The notes: generated from the letters alone by a model not told the origin. A stretch of DNA of 64,000 nucleotides from CAIXSC01 sp046349855 (GCA_046349855.1 JAXMBM010000012.1:1-64000); one strand, 5' to 3'. Positions 28,303 through 37,711 are shown, counted from the stretch's first letter. Program-made: numbers and translations.

Positions 28303-30209
28303 TGGTTATCTTGCTCCTGCTGTCCGCGTTCCTCGGCGCCGATCCCGCCTCCCCCGCCACAGGCATTTCCGTCGCAGGCCGCCACCCGGTCGCCGCCGTG
28401 CCGCTGGACGGTGGTCGACGGCTCGTCGTCGCCTGCGAACGGTCCGGGTCGCTGGCCACCGTCGACGCGGTGACGGGAACGATCGTCGAACACGGAGTCG
28501 TCGGTGAGCGGTTGGTCGACCTCGCCGGTCCGACTCCTGGCGGGCAGCTGTTGGCACTCGACGCGGCTCGCCGCGAACTGCTGGTGATCGTCCCCGCCGC
28601 CACCCCTAACTCTGCGGCGCCGTGGCAGGTGCGGGGCCGACTGGCGTTGCCGACCGAGCCGTCGACCGTGGTACTCGACACGACAGGTCAGCACGCCTAC
28701 GTGACCAGCCGGTGGTCTCGACAGTGGCAAAGCATCGGGCTCGCCGAGTTACTTACTGGGCCACGGCGCGGAGCTGCGGAGGAACATGTTTCCCCGCCGC
28801 TCGAGCTGCCGTTCGCGCCGTTGCTGCAATGTGTCCTCCCCGACGGCGACGTGATGGTCGCCGATGCGTTTGGCGGGCACCTGGCCCGTATCCGGCCCCA
28901 GCCGCCTCAAGTCGTGGCCTGGACAGAGCTGCCGATCCACAACATCCGCGCCCTGCAGCTCAGCCCCGACCGGCAGTCGCTGGTCTTCACGCACCAGGTC
29001 CTGGACCAGCGGCGGACGATCACTCAGGCCGACCTGCTGGCCGGCCGCCTGCTGCGCAACGGTGTCAGTCGCCTGCCGCTGTCCACGCTCCGGGAAAAGT
29101 CTGGCGCCTGGGAGTCGCAGCGGCAGTTCCAGCCCCTCGACGAACCACCGGGCGGATCCCATGACGAGCCGGTCAGAGAGCCGCAGCGGCCGTCCTCTGC
29201 GCCCGATGGTGGGGCGCCGAATGGTGGGGCGCCCGATGGTGGGGCGCCGAGGAGCGTGGCGTCGCAGGATGTGGTGCGGAGCGGCCAGGGAGCAGGTGAT
29301 CCGGCAGGCCTCGCCTGGTGGGAGAATACGCTCCTCGTGGCCCTGTCCGGGCGCGGGCAGGTGGTCGAGTTCGACGGGCGAACGGGTGCGACGCAGCGGC
29401 GCGACGTGGGGACGCGGCCCACCGCCGTGGTGGCGCTCCCAGCCGCTGAGGCCGTGGCGGTGCTGAATACGCTGGACGACTCGCTGACACTGCTCGACCC
29501 GCGCGGCCGGCAGGTACCGCGCCGCGTGTCGCTCGGCGCGCCCCCGCTCGATTCCCCGCAGGCCCGCGGCGAGCGGTTGTTCTTTGACGCACGACTATCG
29601 GCCGGCGGGTTCCTCAGCTGCCACAGCTGCCACACCGATGGCCATACGCATGGCTTGCTGGCCGATACGTTGGGGGACGACACACAGGGGACTCCCAAGC
29701 GCACCCTCACCCTGCTTGGCACGGCGTTGACCTACCGCTGGGCCTGGATTGGGACGCAGCCCAGTCTGCACGATCAGGTGAAGAAATCGATCGAGCAGAC
29801 GATGCACGGCGAAGGAGGAACCTTTCAGGCGGTATCGGATCTGGTGGCCTACCTGCACACGCTGCCGCCCCCGCCGCCGCTCACGCTGCCTCGCCCGGAG
29901 CAACCGTCCGACACGGCGCTGCGGGAACGAGGGCGTCAGGTTTTCGCCGCCCACGGCTGCGGCGACTGTCATATTCCTCCGCTGGTCTACAGCTCGCACG
30001 AATCGTACGACGTGGGACTGACCGACGAACGAGGCGTGCGGAAGTTCAATCCGCCGTCGCTCCGCGGCGTCGGGCAACTGTACCGGCTGCTGCATGACAA
30101 TCGCGCGACTTCGCTGGAAGCCGTGTTTCGCGACCACCATCATCCCAGCGGACTGACGCTGGACGACGACGAACTCACCGCCCTGGTGCGGTTCCTCCGC
30201 TCTCTGTAG
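28302..30209 (+). CDS. Diheme c-type cytochrome / MauG-CcpA-like protein with N-terminal beta-propeller-like region
   Basis: 635 residues. A signal peptide (VILLLLSAFLGA) is followed by about 330 residues of repeated beta-strand blocks resembling a YVTN/WD-type propeller (LVVACERSGSLATVDAVTG, TVVLDTTGQHAYVTSRWS and others). The C-terminal third has two c-type heme sites: LSCHSCHTDGH near 443 and GCGDCHIPPL near 554. It also has RTLTLLGTALTYRW and FNPPSLRGVGQLYRLLHDNRA as in diheme peroxidase relatives. It probably acts in the periplasm as an electron carrier or peroxidase. ATG 28302 overlaps the preceding stop as TGATG; a GTG at 28299 is the alternative. Confidence 0.82.
   Translation: MVILLLLSAFLGADPASPATGISVAGRHPVAAVPLDGGRRLVVACERSGSLATVDAVTGTIVEHGVVGERLVDLAGPTPGGQLLALDAARRELLVIVPAATPNSAAPWQVRGRLALPTEPSTVVLDTTGQHAYVTSRWSRQWQSIGLAELLTGPRRGAAEEHVSPPLELPFAPLLQCVLPDGDVMVADAFGGHLARIRPQPPQVVAWTELPIHNIRALQLSPDRQSLVFTHQVLDQRRTITQADLLAGRLLRNGVSRLPLSTLREKSGAWESQRQFQPLDEPPGGSHDEPVREPQRPSSAPDGGAPNGGAPDGGAPRSVASQDVVRSGQGAGDPAGLAWWENTLLVALSGRGQVVEFDGRTGATQRRDVGTRPTAVVALPAAEAVAVLNTLDDSLTLLDPRGRQVPRRVSLGAPPLDSPQARGERLFFDARLSAGGFLSCHSCHTDGHTHGLLADTLGDDTQGTPKRTLTLLGTALTYRWAWIGTQPSLHDQVKKSIEQTMHGEGGTFQAVSDLVAYLHTLPPPPPLTLPRPEQPSDTALRERGRQVFAAHGCGDCHIPPLVYSSHESYDVGLTDERGVRKFNPPSLRGVGQLYRLLHDNRATSLEAVFRDHHHPSGLTLDDDELTALVRFLRSL
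29205..29249. repeat. 15-bp tandem repeat, three units (DGGAP)
   Basis: Three units of GATGGTGGGGCGCCG with one or two changes encode Asp/Asn-Gly-Gly-Ala-Pro in a linker of the diheme cytochrome, directly before the region that leads to the heme domains. Confidence 0.9.
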
Positions 30210-30297
30210 CGCTTGGCCGACGGCCGCTCGTGCGGCGTGCTGAACGCACGGCCGCGGACCACGACAGCGGACCACGGTGACGGACCGCGGCAGCGGT
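30210..30297. terminator. Possible bidirectional terminator between convergent genes
   Basis: The 88 bp between the cytochrome gene (plus) and the NfeD-like gene (minus) hold a hairpin at 30221-30254. The stem is CGTGCG/CGCACG with a 10-nt loop, extended by CGGC/GCCG across a bulge. No U-rich tract follows, so Rho-independent action is doubtful. Confidence 0.3.
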
Positions 30298-32595
30298 TCA
30301 CTCGCAAGCCCGCACGACCACGCGATTCCCCAGCACCTCGACCACCTCGATCGGGGTGCCGCGTTCGACAAGTTCGCCGTCGCTGAGGACGTCGACCAGA
30401 TCGTCGCCGAACTGCGCCTTGCCCGAGGGGACCAGCCGCGTGGCCGAGACGCCTCGCTGGCCCAGCAGGTGAGACCAGTCGACGACCGCTTCGCGGCGGC
30501 GGAGCTCGTCGAGCTCCTCGGCGACCGGCGGCTCCAGCATGACTCGGCGGAAGAACGGCGCGCGTGGCAGCAGCCGGCGGAGCAGCGCCATGGCCGCCAG
30601 CACTCCGCAGCCCGCGGCGACAACGGTCCAGAGCGACGCGGGGAGCTGAGAGACCTGGTACGCATTGCGCGGCACGATGAACGTCTGGCTGGCGAGGATC
30701 AGCGAGGTGAGAACCAGCAATCCGCCGCTGAAGCCGAAGACGCCGAATCCGGGAATGAGAAAAACCTCGACCGCGAGGCACGCCACGCCAATCAGGAACA
30801 GCAGGACTTCCAGCCAGCCGGCCGTGCCGTGCAGGAACTGGCTCCAGAAAAACAGGACGAAGCAGACGACAGACACGATCCCGGCGCCGGTGAGGTTCGG
30901 GGTCATCAGTTCCACGATGAGGGCGAAACAGGCGAGAAACAGCAGGAGGGCGGCCAGCTGCGGCGAAGCCAGGCTCTCGATGAGCCGGTGGGCCCAATTC
31001 GGCTCGATGACTTCGACCTCACCTTCCCAATGGTAGAGCGCCCGGAGTTCCTCGAAGGTGCCGGCCTCAAACCGAGCCAGCTCGCAGTCCAGAGCCTGGC
31101 GGCCGGTGAGCCCCGCGCCGACCGGGAGGACGGCCCCGCGTTCCCAGGCCTCGCGATTTTCGAGCGTCTCCCATTCGGCCTGACAGAGCCACCGCCGCTG
31201 TCCGGTGCCGCGATGCGTGTAGACCGACAGTTCGACCCGCGAGTCGATCAGGGCCGCCAGCCACGACCACGGACGATCCTGGCGGCGGGCGATCTGTTCG
31301 AGCGAACCGCGGATTCCGTCCAGCGCCTGGATGTCCTCGGCTTCGGCCCCCGGTCCTCCCAGCACGGCCCGCTCCCCCACGACCAGTTGATCGCAGGCCA
31401 AAGCAATCAGGGCCGCATCTCCGCGCGCTTCACTGGGGACAAATGCCACGGTCCGCACGTCCGGCGGAATCTCTGCCAGAAACGCCGCCAGCCCCAGACT
31501 CTCGGTCAGCATCCCGCCGGGGCTGTCGATCCAGATCCACACCAGATTGCAGTTCCCCGCCCGCAGCCGGTCAGCCAGCCGCCGCCGGACCCAATTGAGT
31601 TGACGATCGGTGAGTGGTCCGCGCAGATCGACCCGCACCGGCAGCCAGCCGTCGGCGAGCGACGGATCGGGTTCGAGCTGTTGGACGGGGATCCGCAGCG
31701 CGGCCGCCAGGGATGCGCGATCGGTCGCCTCGTGTGTCGCGAAGCCGTACTTGCGCCGCAGGTCGCGTCCCGTGAAACGTCCCGGCTCACCCGCCTGCTT
31801 GACCGTCTCGAGTTCGGCCACCTGCCCCGCCGCCCGCAACGTCTCAAGTTCCTCCTGCAGCACGAACCGCGAATCCTGCGGAGTGCGCACCTGGTAGACG
31901 GCCAGCTGACGATCGAGCAGTCCCTGGACCACGGGCAGGGGAATCGTCCGCCGCCGCTCGGCAATCTCTTCATACCCGTGCCGCACTGCCGGATCGATCA
32001 CCGCCTCGGCAGCCCCCGCATCCCCCAGCTCCGCATCGGGCGCCGCCACAATCTCCTCGCACGCCAGGACGGAGAGCACCGCATGTCCGGTCACGGATCG
32101 AGGCAGGAAGGCCAGTGTCCGCACCTGCCTCAGACGATCGCTCGTCAGGTAGCGGGCCAGGGCCAGCGACCGTTCGAACTGACTGGCACGATCGGGCTCG
32201 CTGGCCGCCGGTTGGTCGGCCGGCCCGTCCGCGGCGGGCGCCAACGGTCCGGTCCCGGGAGGGATGAATTCGAGCACCAGCAACGTGCGCTGGCCGGTTG
32301 CCGGAACGCGTGCCAGGCCGCGATCGATCAGCCGCATGACGTTGGTGTCGACGTTCCCCTGAATGGGCAAAGGGACAGGAATCCAGAGAGCCGCGGGCGC
32401 CTCCGCCGCGGGCGGCGCTGAGGCAGCGGGCGGTTCGTCCGCCGCGACCCGCCAGACAGGGGGAAGGTGAACTCCCCCGCCTGCCAGCCAGAGGAAACTC
32501 GCGGCGGCCACCCATCGACCGTAACCGCTCCGCGGGCTTCGCGGGCTTCGCGGGCTTCGCGGTGCGACTGGATTCTTCCCGGCATGCATTGTCAT
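30298..32595 (-). CDS. NfeD-like membrane protein with two degenerate ClpP-like domains
   Basis: 765 residues. A signal/anchor segment (WVAAASFLWLAGGG) is followed by two ClpP/crotonase-like domains, about 70-310 and 325-500. The second has IDSPGGMLTESLGLAAFL and ARGDAALIALACDQLVVG. The first has SVTGHAVLSVLACEEIVAA at the same place. In active family members this segment carries the nucleophile serine (ASAGALIALAAD-like); both copies have Gly there. Four membrane helices (about 560-660) and a soluble NfeD beta-barrel domain (LLGQRGVSATRLVPSGKA ... RVVVRAC) end the protein. It probably scaffolds membrane proteins or SPFH complexes rather than cutting. The ATG at 32595 was chosen at the start of the N-terminal signal region. 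Confidence 0.82.
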   Translation of the reverse strand: MTMHAGKNPVAPRSPRSPRSPRSGYGRWVAAASFLWLAGGGVHLPPVWRVAADEPPAASAPPAAEAPAALWIPVPLPIQGNVDTNVMRLIDRGLARVPATGQRTLLVLEFIPPGTGPLAPAADGPADQPAASEPDRASQFERSLALARYLTSDRLRQVRTLAFLPRSVTGHAVLSVLACEEIVAAPDAELGDAGAAEAVIDPAVRHGYEEIAERRRTIPLPVVQGLLDRQLAVYQVRTPQDSRFVLQEELETLRAAGQVAELETVKQAGEPGRFTGRDLRRKYGFATHEATDRASLAAALRIPVQQLEPDPSLADGWLPVRVDLRGPLTDRQLNWVRRRLADRLRAGNCNLVWIWIDSPGGMLTESLGLAAFLAEIPPDVRTVAFVPSEARGDAALIALACDQLVVGERAVLGGPGAEAEDIQALDGIRGSLEQIARRQDRPWSWLAALIDSRVELSVYTHRGTGQRRWLCQAEWETLENREAWERGAVLPVGAGLTGRQALDCELARFEAGTFEELRALYHWEGEVEVIEPNWAHRLIESLASPQLAALLLFLACFALIVELMTPNLTGAGIVSVVCFVLFFWSQFLHGTAGWLEVLLFLIGVACLAVEVFLIPGFGVFGFSGGLLVLTSLILASQTFIVPRNAYQVSQLPASLWTVVAAGCGVLAAMALLRRLLPRAPFFRRVMLEPPVAEELDELRRREAVVDWSHLLGQRGVSATRLVPSGKAQFGDDLVDVLSDGELVERGTPIEVVEVLGNRVVVRACE
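32532..32558. repeat. 9-bp tandem repeat, three units (RSP)
   Basis: Three identical GCGGGCTTC units, with a fourth partial, encode Arg-Ser-Pro near the N-terminus of the NfeD-like protein on the opposite strand, just before its signal/anchor segment. Confidence 0.9.
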
Positions 32596-32713
32596 GGCTG
32601 GTGAATTATAGGCTCCACTCGGCAAGGGGGGAACAATCGGCATTCGCCGCCCGTACCCGCTCCTCGGCCCGCCCGACCTTGCAATTCCGCCGGACTTCTA
32701 TAAGTTGTCTGGC

Positions 32714-33400
32714 ATGAAAACTGCGCTGGACGAGTACCGCACATTTTTCCGCGAATTCCGCCAGACTTTCAACACGACGGGAGCGATCGCCCCGAGTGGT
32801 AAGTCGCTCGCCAAGGCCATCGTCACGCCTCTGCGCGAACACTCGAAGCCCTCCCGTATCCTGGAGATCGGCGCCGGCACCGGAGCCGTCACCAAGGAAA
32901 TCATCAGGCATGTGCGGGGCGACGACTGGTTCGATGCGGTGGAGCTGAACGACCGGTTCGTCGACGTGTTGAACTATCGCTTCCAGCACGAATCGGCCTG
33001 GAAGAAGGTGGCCGATCGTTGCCGCGTCCTGCACATGGCGGTCCAGGATCTCCACCCGGAGGAACTGTACGACTACATCATCTGTGGCGTGCCGTTCAAC
33101 AATTTCTCGGTCGGGCTGACCCGCGAGATCTTCCGCCACATGACCAAGCTGCTCAAACCGGGCGGCACGCTGACCTTCTTCGAATACAAGTGGATCCGCC
33201 GCTTCAAGGGACTGGTCGCCAATCGCAACGAACGCAAGCGACTCACCGGCGTCGGCCGCGTGCTGGGCCGCTACCTGCAGCGGTTCGAAGTCGACTGCAA
33301 CACGGCCTGGGTCAACTTTCCCCCGGCCATGGCCCATCATCTGCGTTTGGATGTCGAACGCCCCGTGCGGCGTAAAAAACGCCGAACCGCCAGCCGCTGA
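32714..33400 (+). CDS. PmtA-like phospholipid N-methyltransferase / class I SAM methyltransferase
   Basis: 228 residues. The N-terminus FFREFRQTFNTTGAIAPSGKSLAKAI matches the membrane-lipid methyltransferase family, whose members start with an amphipathic stretch ending in T-G-A-x-x-P-S. SAM-binding motif I is ILEIGAGTGAVTKEI near 55-69. The post-motif strand is FDAVELNDRFVDVL, and YDYIICGVPFNNF lies at the usual catalytic loop. Members methylate phosphatidylethanolamine or act on other lipids. The ATG at 32714 is 118 bp from the divergent NfeD-like gene, so promoters of both lie between. A TTG nine bases upstream is a weak alternative. Confidence 0.82.
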   Translation: MKTALDEYRTFFREFRQTFNTTGAIAPSGKSLAKAIVTPLREHSKPSRILEIGAGTGAVTKEIIRHVRGDDWFDAVELNDRFVDVLNYRFQHESAWKKVADRCRVLHMAVQDLHPEELYDYIICGVPFNNFSVGLTREIFRHMTKLLKPGGTLTFFEYKWIRRFKGLVANRNERKRLTGVGRVLGRYLQRFEVDCNTAWVNFPPAMAHHLRLDVERPVRRKKRRTASR

Positions 33401-33828
33401 TCGCAGGCCGCGGATCGCAGGCCACGGAGCGATCACCCGTGCCGTCTGCTTTGGCCCGCTGGTCGATCTGCTGATCCGCTGGGCTCGGCGCGGCCGGCAG
33501 ATCTTTGCGGCGCTGGGCATCGCCGGGCTGGTGACTCATTGGACCGTGCAGGTTCTCCGGCGTCAGGCAGCGTGAAGTGTTTATTTGGGTGCGACTGAGC
33601 GTGGGTTATGGTCAGGCGGGGCCTTGTCGCGGATCGCTCGGCGGTCCTACGCCGCCGTCCGGGAGCCGATCGCGGAGCGATCCACGACTTTGGCAACCTG
33701 GCGCTGTCCAATTCATCTGGCCACCTTCACCATGCCAATGACCTCCAAGTGGCTGGCCGGGGCCTTGGGGGGCGGGACGACGAGCGTTTTTCCCGAGCGG
33801 AACCGACCGAGCCGGTTCGTCCGCCGGA
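33401..33828. other. 428-bp gap with a 14-bp direct repeat and a large inverted repeat
   Basis: No convincing gene lies here. A 14-bp direct repeat (GATCGCAGGCC plus three bases) starts at the methyltransferase stop codon (33399-33426). Farther on, GGATCGCTC (33631-33639) pairs with GAGCGATCC (33675-33683), enclosing an inner stem CGGCG/CGCCG at 33639-33654. As the gap lies between convergent genes, the structure may be a bidirectional terminator or an RNA element. A 74-codon open frame at 33351-33575 has no family match I recognise. Confidence 0.5.
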
Positions 33829-35292
33829 TCACAGGATCAGGTCGTTCACGACGCGTGGCCCTTCCACGCCGGTGAGGCGGAAGTCGAGTCCCTGGAAGCG
33901 GGCCGACAGACGTTCGTGGTCGATCCCCAGTTGGTGCAGCAGCGTGGCGTGCAAGTCGCGTACATGCACCGGGTGCTCGATCGCGCCGAAGCCGAATTCG
34001 TCCGTTTCGCCGTAGACCAGCCCCGGACGAAAGCCTCCTCCCGCCATCCACATCGTGAACGCATCGATGTGGTGATTGCGACCGGTCGATTCGCGGACTT
34101 CGCCCATCGGCGTGCGGCCGAACTCACCGCCCCACAGCACGATGGTATTGTCGAGCAGTCCGCGCTGCTTGAGGTCGCGGACCAGCGCGGCGCAGGGGCG
34201 GTCGATTTCGCGGCAGATGGCCGGCAGGTGCTGCTCCAGGTTTTCCGTCGGGCCGCCGTGATGATCCCAGTTGGTATGGTACAGCTGGATGAAGCGGACA
34301 CCGCGTTCGACCAGCCGACGGGCCAGCAGGCAATTGCGGGCGAACGACGACTCGCGCGGATTCTCGATGCCATACGACCGCAGTGTCTCGGCCGATTCGG
34401 CCGCCGTGTCCATCAGTTCCGGAGCACTCGACTGCATGCGGTACGCCATTTCATACGCGCTGATCCGCGTGGCGATTTCCTGATCGCCCGTGACGGCCAA
34501 TCGGCGGAGGTTGAGTTGGCGGACGGCATCGACGACGCGCCGCTGTTGAATTTCGTCGGTCTCGCGCGGTGGTGACAGGTTGAGAATCGGGTCGCCCGTA
34601 TTGCGGAGCGGCACCCCCTGGTAGGTCGTGGGGAGAATGCCGCTTCCCCAGAGCACCGCCCCGCCCCGCGGGCCTCGCGGACCACTCTGCAATACCACGA
34701 ATCCCGGCAGGTTGTCGCATTCGCTCCCCAGACCATACGTCACCCAGGCCCCCATGCTCGGGCGCCCGAATTGCCCGCTCCCGGTGTTCATGAAGAGCTT
34801 GGCCGGCGCATGATTGAACAGATCGGTGCGGCAGGTCTTGAGCAGGCACAGGTCATCGACGATCGAGCCGATCTCCGGCAGCAGATCGCTGACCCAGGCC
34901 CCGCTGGCACCGTGCTGAGCAAATTTCCGCTTCGGTCCGAGCAGGTTGTTGCGATGGCTGCTCCCCATGAACGCGAACCGCTTCCCGGCAACGTAACTCT
35001 CGGGAATCGGCTGCCCGCTCAATTCGGCCAGCTTCGGTTTGTAATCGAACATCTCCAGCTGCGACGGACCGCCGGCCATGAAGAGAAAAATGACGCTCTT
35101 GGCGCGCGGAGGGAAATGAGGCGGCCGCGGCTGGAGCGGGTTCCGCACCGGGACGGCATCGGCGCCGTGGGCCGTGCGGCCCACTCCGTCACGCTCGAGC
35201 AGCGACGACAGTCCCAGCGCGCCCACTCCCAGGGCGCAGTCGGCGAAAAAGTGGCGCCGGGTGACGGCGCGGAGCTGCGATAGACGGTTCAT
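33829..35292 (-). CDS. DUF1501 domain protein, Tat-type leader
   Basis: 487 residues. The N-terminus contains TRRHFFADCALGVGALGLSSLL, a twin-arginine-type signal. The DUF1501 body has AKSVIFLFMAGGPSQLEMFDYKP, SIVDDLCLLKTCRTD, GFVVLQSG, VRFIQLYHTNWDHHGG, the VLWGGEFGRTP motif and GRNHHIDAFTMWMAGGG. The fold is alkaline-phosphatase/sulfatase-like. The gene is followed upstream on the same strand, 55 bp away, by the PSD1 cytochrome gene; the pair is one of the most recurrent couples in Planctomycetota. The ATG at 35292 precedes the leader; a start 26 codons upstream is possible but adds non-signal sequence. Confidence 0.88.
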   Translation of the reverse strand: MNRLSQLRAVTRRHFFADCALGVGALGLSSLLERDGVGRTAHGADAVPVRNPLQPRPPHFPPRAKSVIFLFMAGGPSQLEMFDYKPKLAELSGQPIPESYVAGKRFAFMGSSHRNNLLGPKRKFAQHGASGAWVSDLLPEIGSIVDDLCLLKTCRTDLFNHAPAKLFMNTGSGQFGRPSMGAWVTYGLGSECDNLPGFVVLQSGPRGPRGGAVLWGSGILPTTYQGVPLRNTGDPILNLSPPRETDEIQQRRVVDAVRQLNLRRLAVTGDQEIATRISAYEMAYRMQSSAPELMDTAAESAETLRSYGIENPRESSFARNCLLARRLVERGVRFIQLYHTNWDHHGGPTENLEQHLPAICREIDRPCAALVRDLKQRGLLDNTIVLWGGEFGRTPMGEVRESTGRNHHIDAFTMWMAGGGFRPGLVYGETDEFGFGAIEHPVHVRDLHATLLHQLGIDHERLSARFQGLDFRLTGVEGPRVVNDLIL

Positions 35293-35347
35293 GGGATGCT
35301 GCTCCAGGTCGCACCGGCCTTTCCGGGGCCGGCTCAACGGATCGGTC

Positions 35348-37711
35348 CTATTCGCGGGTAATCGTTTCATCCAGGTTCAACAGCACGCGGGCGGCGCTGC
35401 GCGGGTCGAGCGCCTGCAGGACCGCCAGCTCCTCGGCTTCCGGTCGGCGTCCCGTGCAGCGGCGGAACGCGGTCTCCAGCCCCTCCGTTCGCACCAGCTG
35501 CTCCAGCGCCCCGGCAAACTCGACACAGGCGGCGTCGTTCAGCAGCGTCAGGGCCTGCAGCGGCGTGTTGCTGCGAATCCGCCGCGTGCAGGTGCTGTAG
35601 CCATCCGGAGCGTCAAACACATTGAGTGCCGGCGGTGGCGTGGCGCGGAAGATAAACGTGTAGCAGCCGCGACGGTAACGATCCGCACCGGTGCTGACGT
35701 TCCACGGATGCTTCACCTGCCCCTGCCCCATCACTCCCTCGGGAATCGGCGGATATACGGGCGGACCGCCGACCTGCCGCGACAACAGTCCGCTCGCCGT
35801 CAGCGCCACGTCCCGGACGATCTCGGCTTCCAGTCGCAAGCGGGTCTGGCGCCAGAGCAGATAGTTGGCCGGATCACGCGCCAGCCCGTCGCCTCGCGCC
35901 TGGGACGACTGCTGGTAGGCGTGCGATGTCACGATCAGTCGGTGCAGTTCCTTGAAGCGCCAGCCGCGTTCGCGGAATTCCAACGCCAGATAGTCCAGCA
36001 GTTCAGGGTGCGTCGGGGGAGTCCCCTGCGCTCCGAAGTCGTTGTCCGTCTCGACGATGCCGCGGCCGAAGAACTGCTGCCAGACGCGATTGGCGATCAC
36101 TCGCGCGGTGAGAGGATTCTGCGGACTGGTCAACCACCGCGCCAGATCGATGCGGTTGGCCCGACCCGTGGTATTGTCGAACGGATGGAGCGCGGCGGGC
36201 GTTCCGGGAGTGACTTCATCGGCCGGTCGTGTGAAATCCCCCTTGATGAAGACGGTGGTCCGCCGCGGCTGAGGCAGCTCCTGCAGCACGAGGGTTGTGG
36301 GAATGTTGTTCAACCGGGCCTCCAGTTCGGTGGCGCGCCGCAGCCGCTGCTGGAATTCGGCGTCGTCGGCGCCAGGGCCTGCCGCGTAGATTGTGCGCCG
36401 CTGCCCCGCGTTGCGTTTCTCCACCGCAACTCCCAGCGCCATCCGCACCGCGGCCGGCAACTTCTGCCGCGCCTCGTCGGTCAGACCCGCTTCCCAGGAC
36501 TGCACCACCGCCGCCTGCTCCGACACCCGAGCGGCCAGTTCCTTGTCGAGCGTCCGGGATTCGGCCACCAGCGCCTCGCCATCCACCCCCGGACCGAACA
36601 CCTTGATCGTCGGCTCATCCTGGTTGTTGAGAAAGGCGAACAGACCGTAGTACTCGCGCTGCGTGAGCGGATCGAACTTGTGGTCGTGGCACTGAGCACA
36701 TCCGACCGACAGCCCCAGCCAGACGCTGCCCGTCGTCGCCACGCGATCGAACACGCTGTCGACGCGGAACTGTTCGCGATCAATGCCGCCTTCCTGATTG
36801 ATCTGCGTGTTGCGGTGAAACCCCGTCGCCACGCGCTGGCTTTCGCTGGCGTTCGGCAGCAGGTCGCCCGCCAGTTGCCAGAGCGTGAATTCGTCGAACG
36901 GCAGATCCGTATTGAAGGCGTTGATCACCCAATCGCGGTACTTCCAGATCTGCCGGGGAGCGTCGATCGAGTACCCATGGCTGTCGGCGTAGCGCGCCTG
37001 ATCGAGCCACCAGCGTCCCCACCGTTCGCCGTAATGGGGGCTGTCGAGCAGCCGGTCGACCAGGGCCCGATACGCGGCCTCCGGGTCCCGCTGCACGGCC
37101 GCCAGCCAGTCATCGATCTCGGCCAGCGTCGGTGGGAGGCCCGTCAAGTCGAGGCTCACGCGCCGCAGCAGCGTCTCGGCGTCCGCCCGCGGCGCGGGAC
37201 TCAGCCCGACAGCCGCCAGCCGGTGCTGCAAAAAACGGTCGATCGGGTGAGTGGCTCCGGGGACGTCGGGACAGGCCGCTCTCTGCGGCGGTTCGAACGC
37301 CCAATGCCGTTGGTATTCGCCACCCTGCGCCACCCAGCGACGGAGGATCTCCCGCTGCCGACCGCTGAGGACCTTTTTGGAAGTCGGTGGCGGCATCCGC
37401 TCGTCGTCCGCCGTCGACTCGATCCGCTTCACCAACTCGCTGGCGTCCGGTTTCCCCGGGACGAGCGCCCCGGCGCGGACTGCCTCTTCGCGGACATCCA
37501 GTCGCAGATCGGCGGCGCGATGCGCCGCATCGGGTCCGTGGCAGGCCAGGCATTGATCGGCCAGGATCGGTCGCACGTCTCGATTGAACTGAATCTGATC
37601 GGGAACCGGCGGCTCGGCTCCCTCCGCCACCCCGCTGCCGCTGCCCAGCGGCAGGCTCAGCCACACCCACGTCCACAGGACCTTCCCGAGTTGCCAGAGC
37701 CGGTTGCGCAT
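35348..37711 (-). CDS. PSD1/planctomycete cytochrome C protein (DUF1549-DUF1553)
   Basis: 787 residues. The signal peptide WTWVWLSLPLGSGSGVAEG is followed by a PSCyt1 domain with one heme site (CLACHG near 55) and ERMPPPTSKK. DUF1549 follows (IDRFLQHRLAAVGLSPAP ... RRVSLDLTGLPPT). A central region holds the WLGLSVGCAQCHDHKFDPLTQ segment, whose second CxxCH is a common feature. The C-terminal DUF1553 shows DLARWLTSPQNPLTARVIANRVWQQFFGRG and RSNTPLQALTLLNDAACVEFA. It is exported and partnered with the DUF1501 protein. Confidence 0.9.
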   Translation of the reverse strand: MRNRLWQLGKVLWTWVWLSLPLGSGSGVAEGAEPPVPDQIQFNRDVRPILADQCLACHGPDAAHRAADLRLDVREEAVRAGALVPGKPDASELVKRIESTADDERMPPPTSKKVLSGRQREILRRWVAQGGEYQRHWAFEPPQRAACPDVPGATHPIDRFLQHRLAAVGLSPAPRADAETLLRRVSLDLTGLPPTLAEIDDWLAAVQRDPEAAYRALVDRLLDSPHYGERWGRWWLDQARYADSHGYSIDAPRQIWKYRDWVINAFNTDLPFDEFTLWQLAGDLLPNASESQRVATGFHRNTQINQEGGIDREQFRVDSVFDRVATTGSVWLGLSVGCAQCHDHKFDPLTQREYYGLFAFLNNQDEPTIKVFGPGVDGEALVAESRTLDKELAARVSEQAAVVQSWEAGLTDEARQKLPAAVRMALGVAVEKRNAGQRRTIYAAGPGADDAEFQQRLRRATELEARLNNIPTTLVLQELPQPRRTTVFIKGDFTRPADEVTPGTPAALHPFDNTTGRANRIDLARWLTSPQNPLTARVIANRVWQQFFGRGIVETDNDFGAQGTPPTHPELLDYLALEFRERGWRFKELHRLIVTSHAYQQSSQARGDGLARDPANYLLWRQTRLRLEAEIVRDVALTASGLLSRQVGGPPVYPPIPEGVMGQGQVKHPWNVSTGADRYRRGCYTFIFRATPPPALNVFDAPDGYSTCTRRIRSNTPLQALTLLNDAACVEFAGALEQLVRTEGLETAFRRCTGRRPEAEELAVLQALDPRSAARVLLNLDETITRE

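Noticed and set aside
30277..32421. 714-codon plus-strand frame opposite the NfeD-like gene
   Set aside because: The ClpP-like, membrane and NfeD segments are on the minus strand.
33351..33575. 74-codon plus-strand frame after the methyltransferase gene
   Set aside because: It overlaps the methyltransferase end, has no ribosome-binding site and no likeness to a known family.
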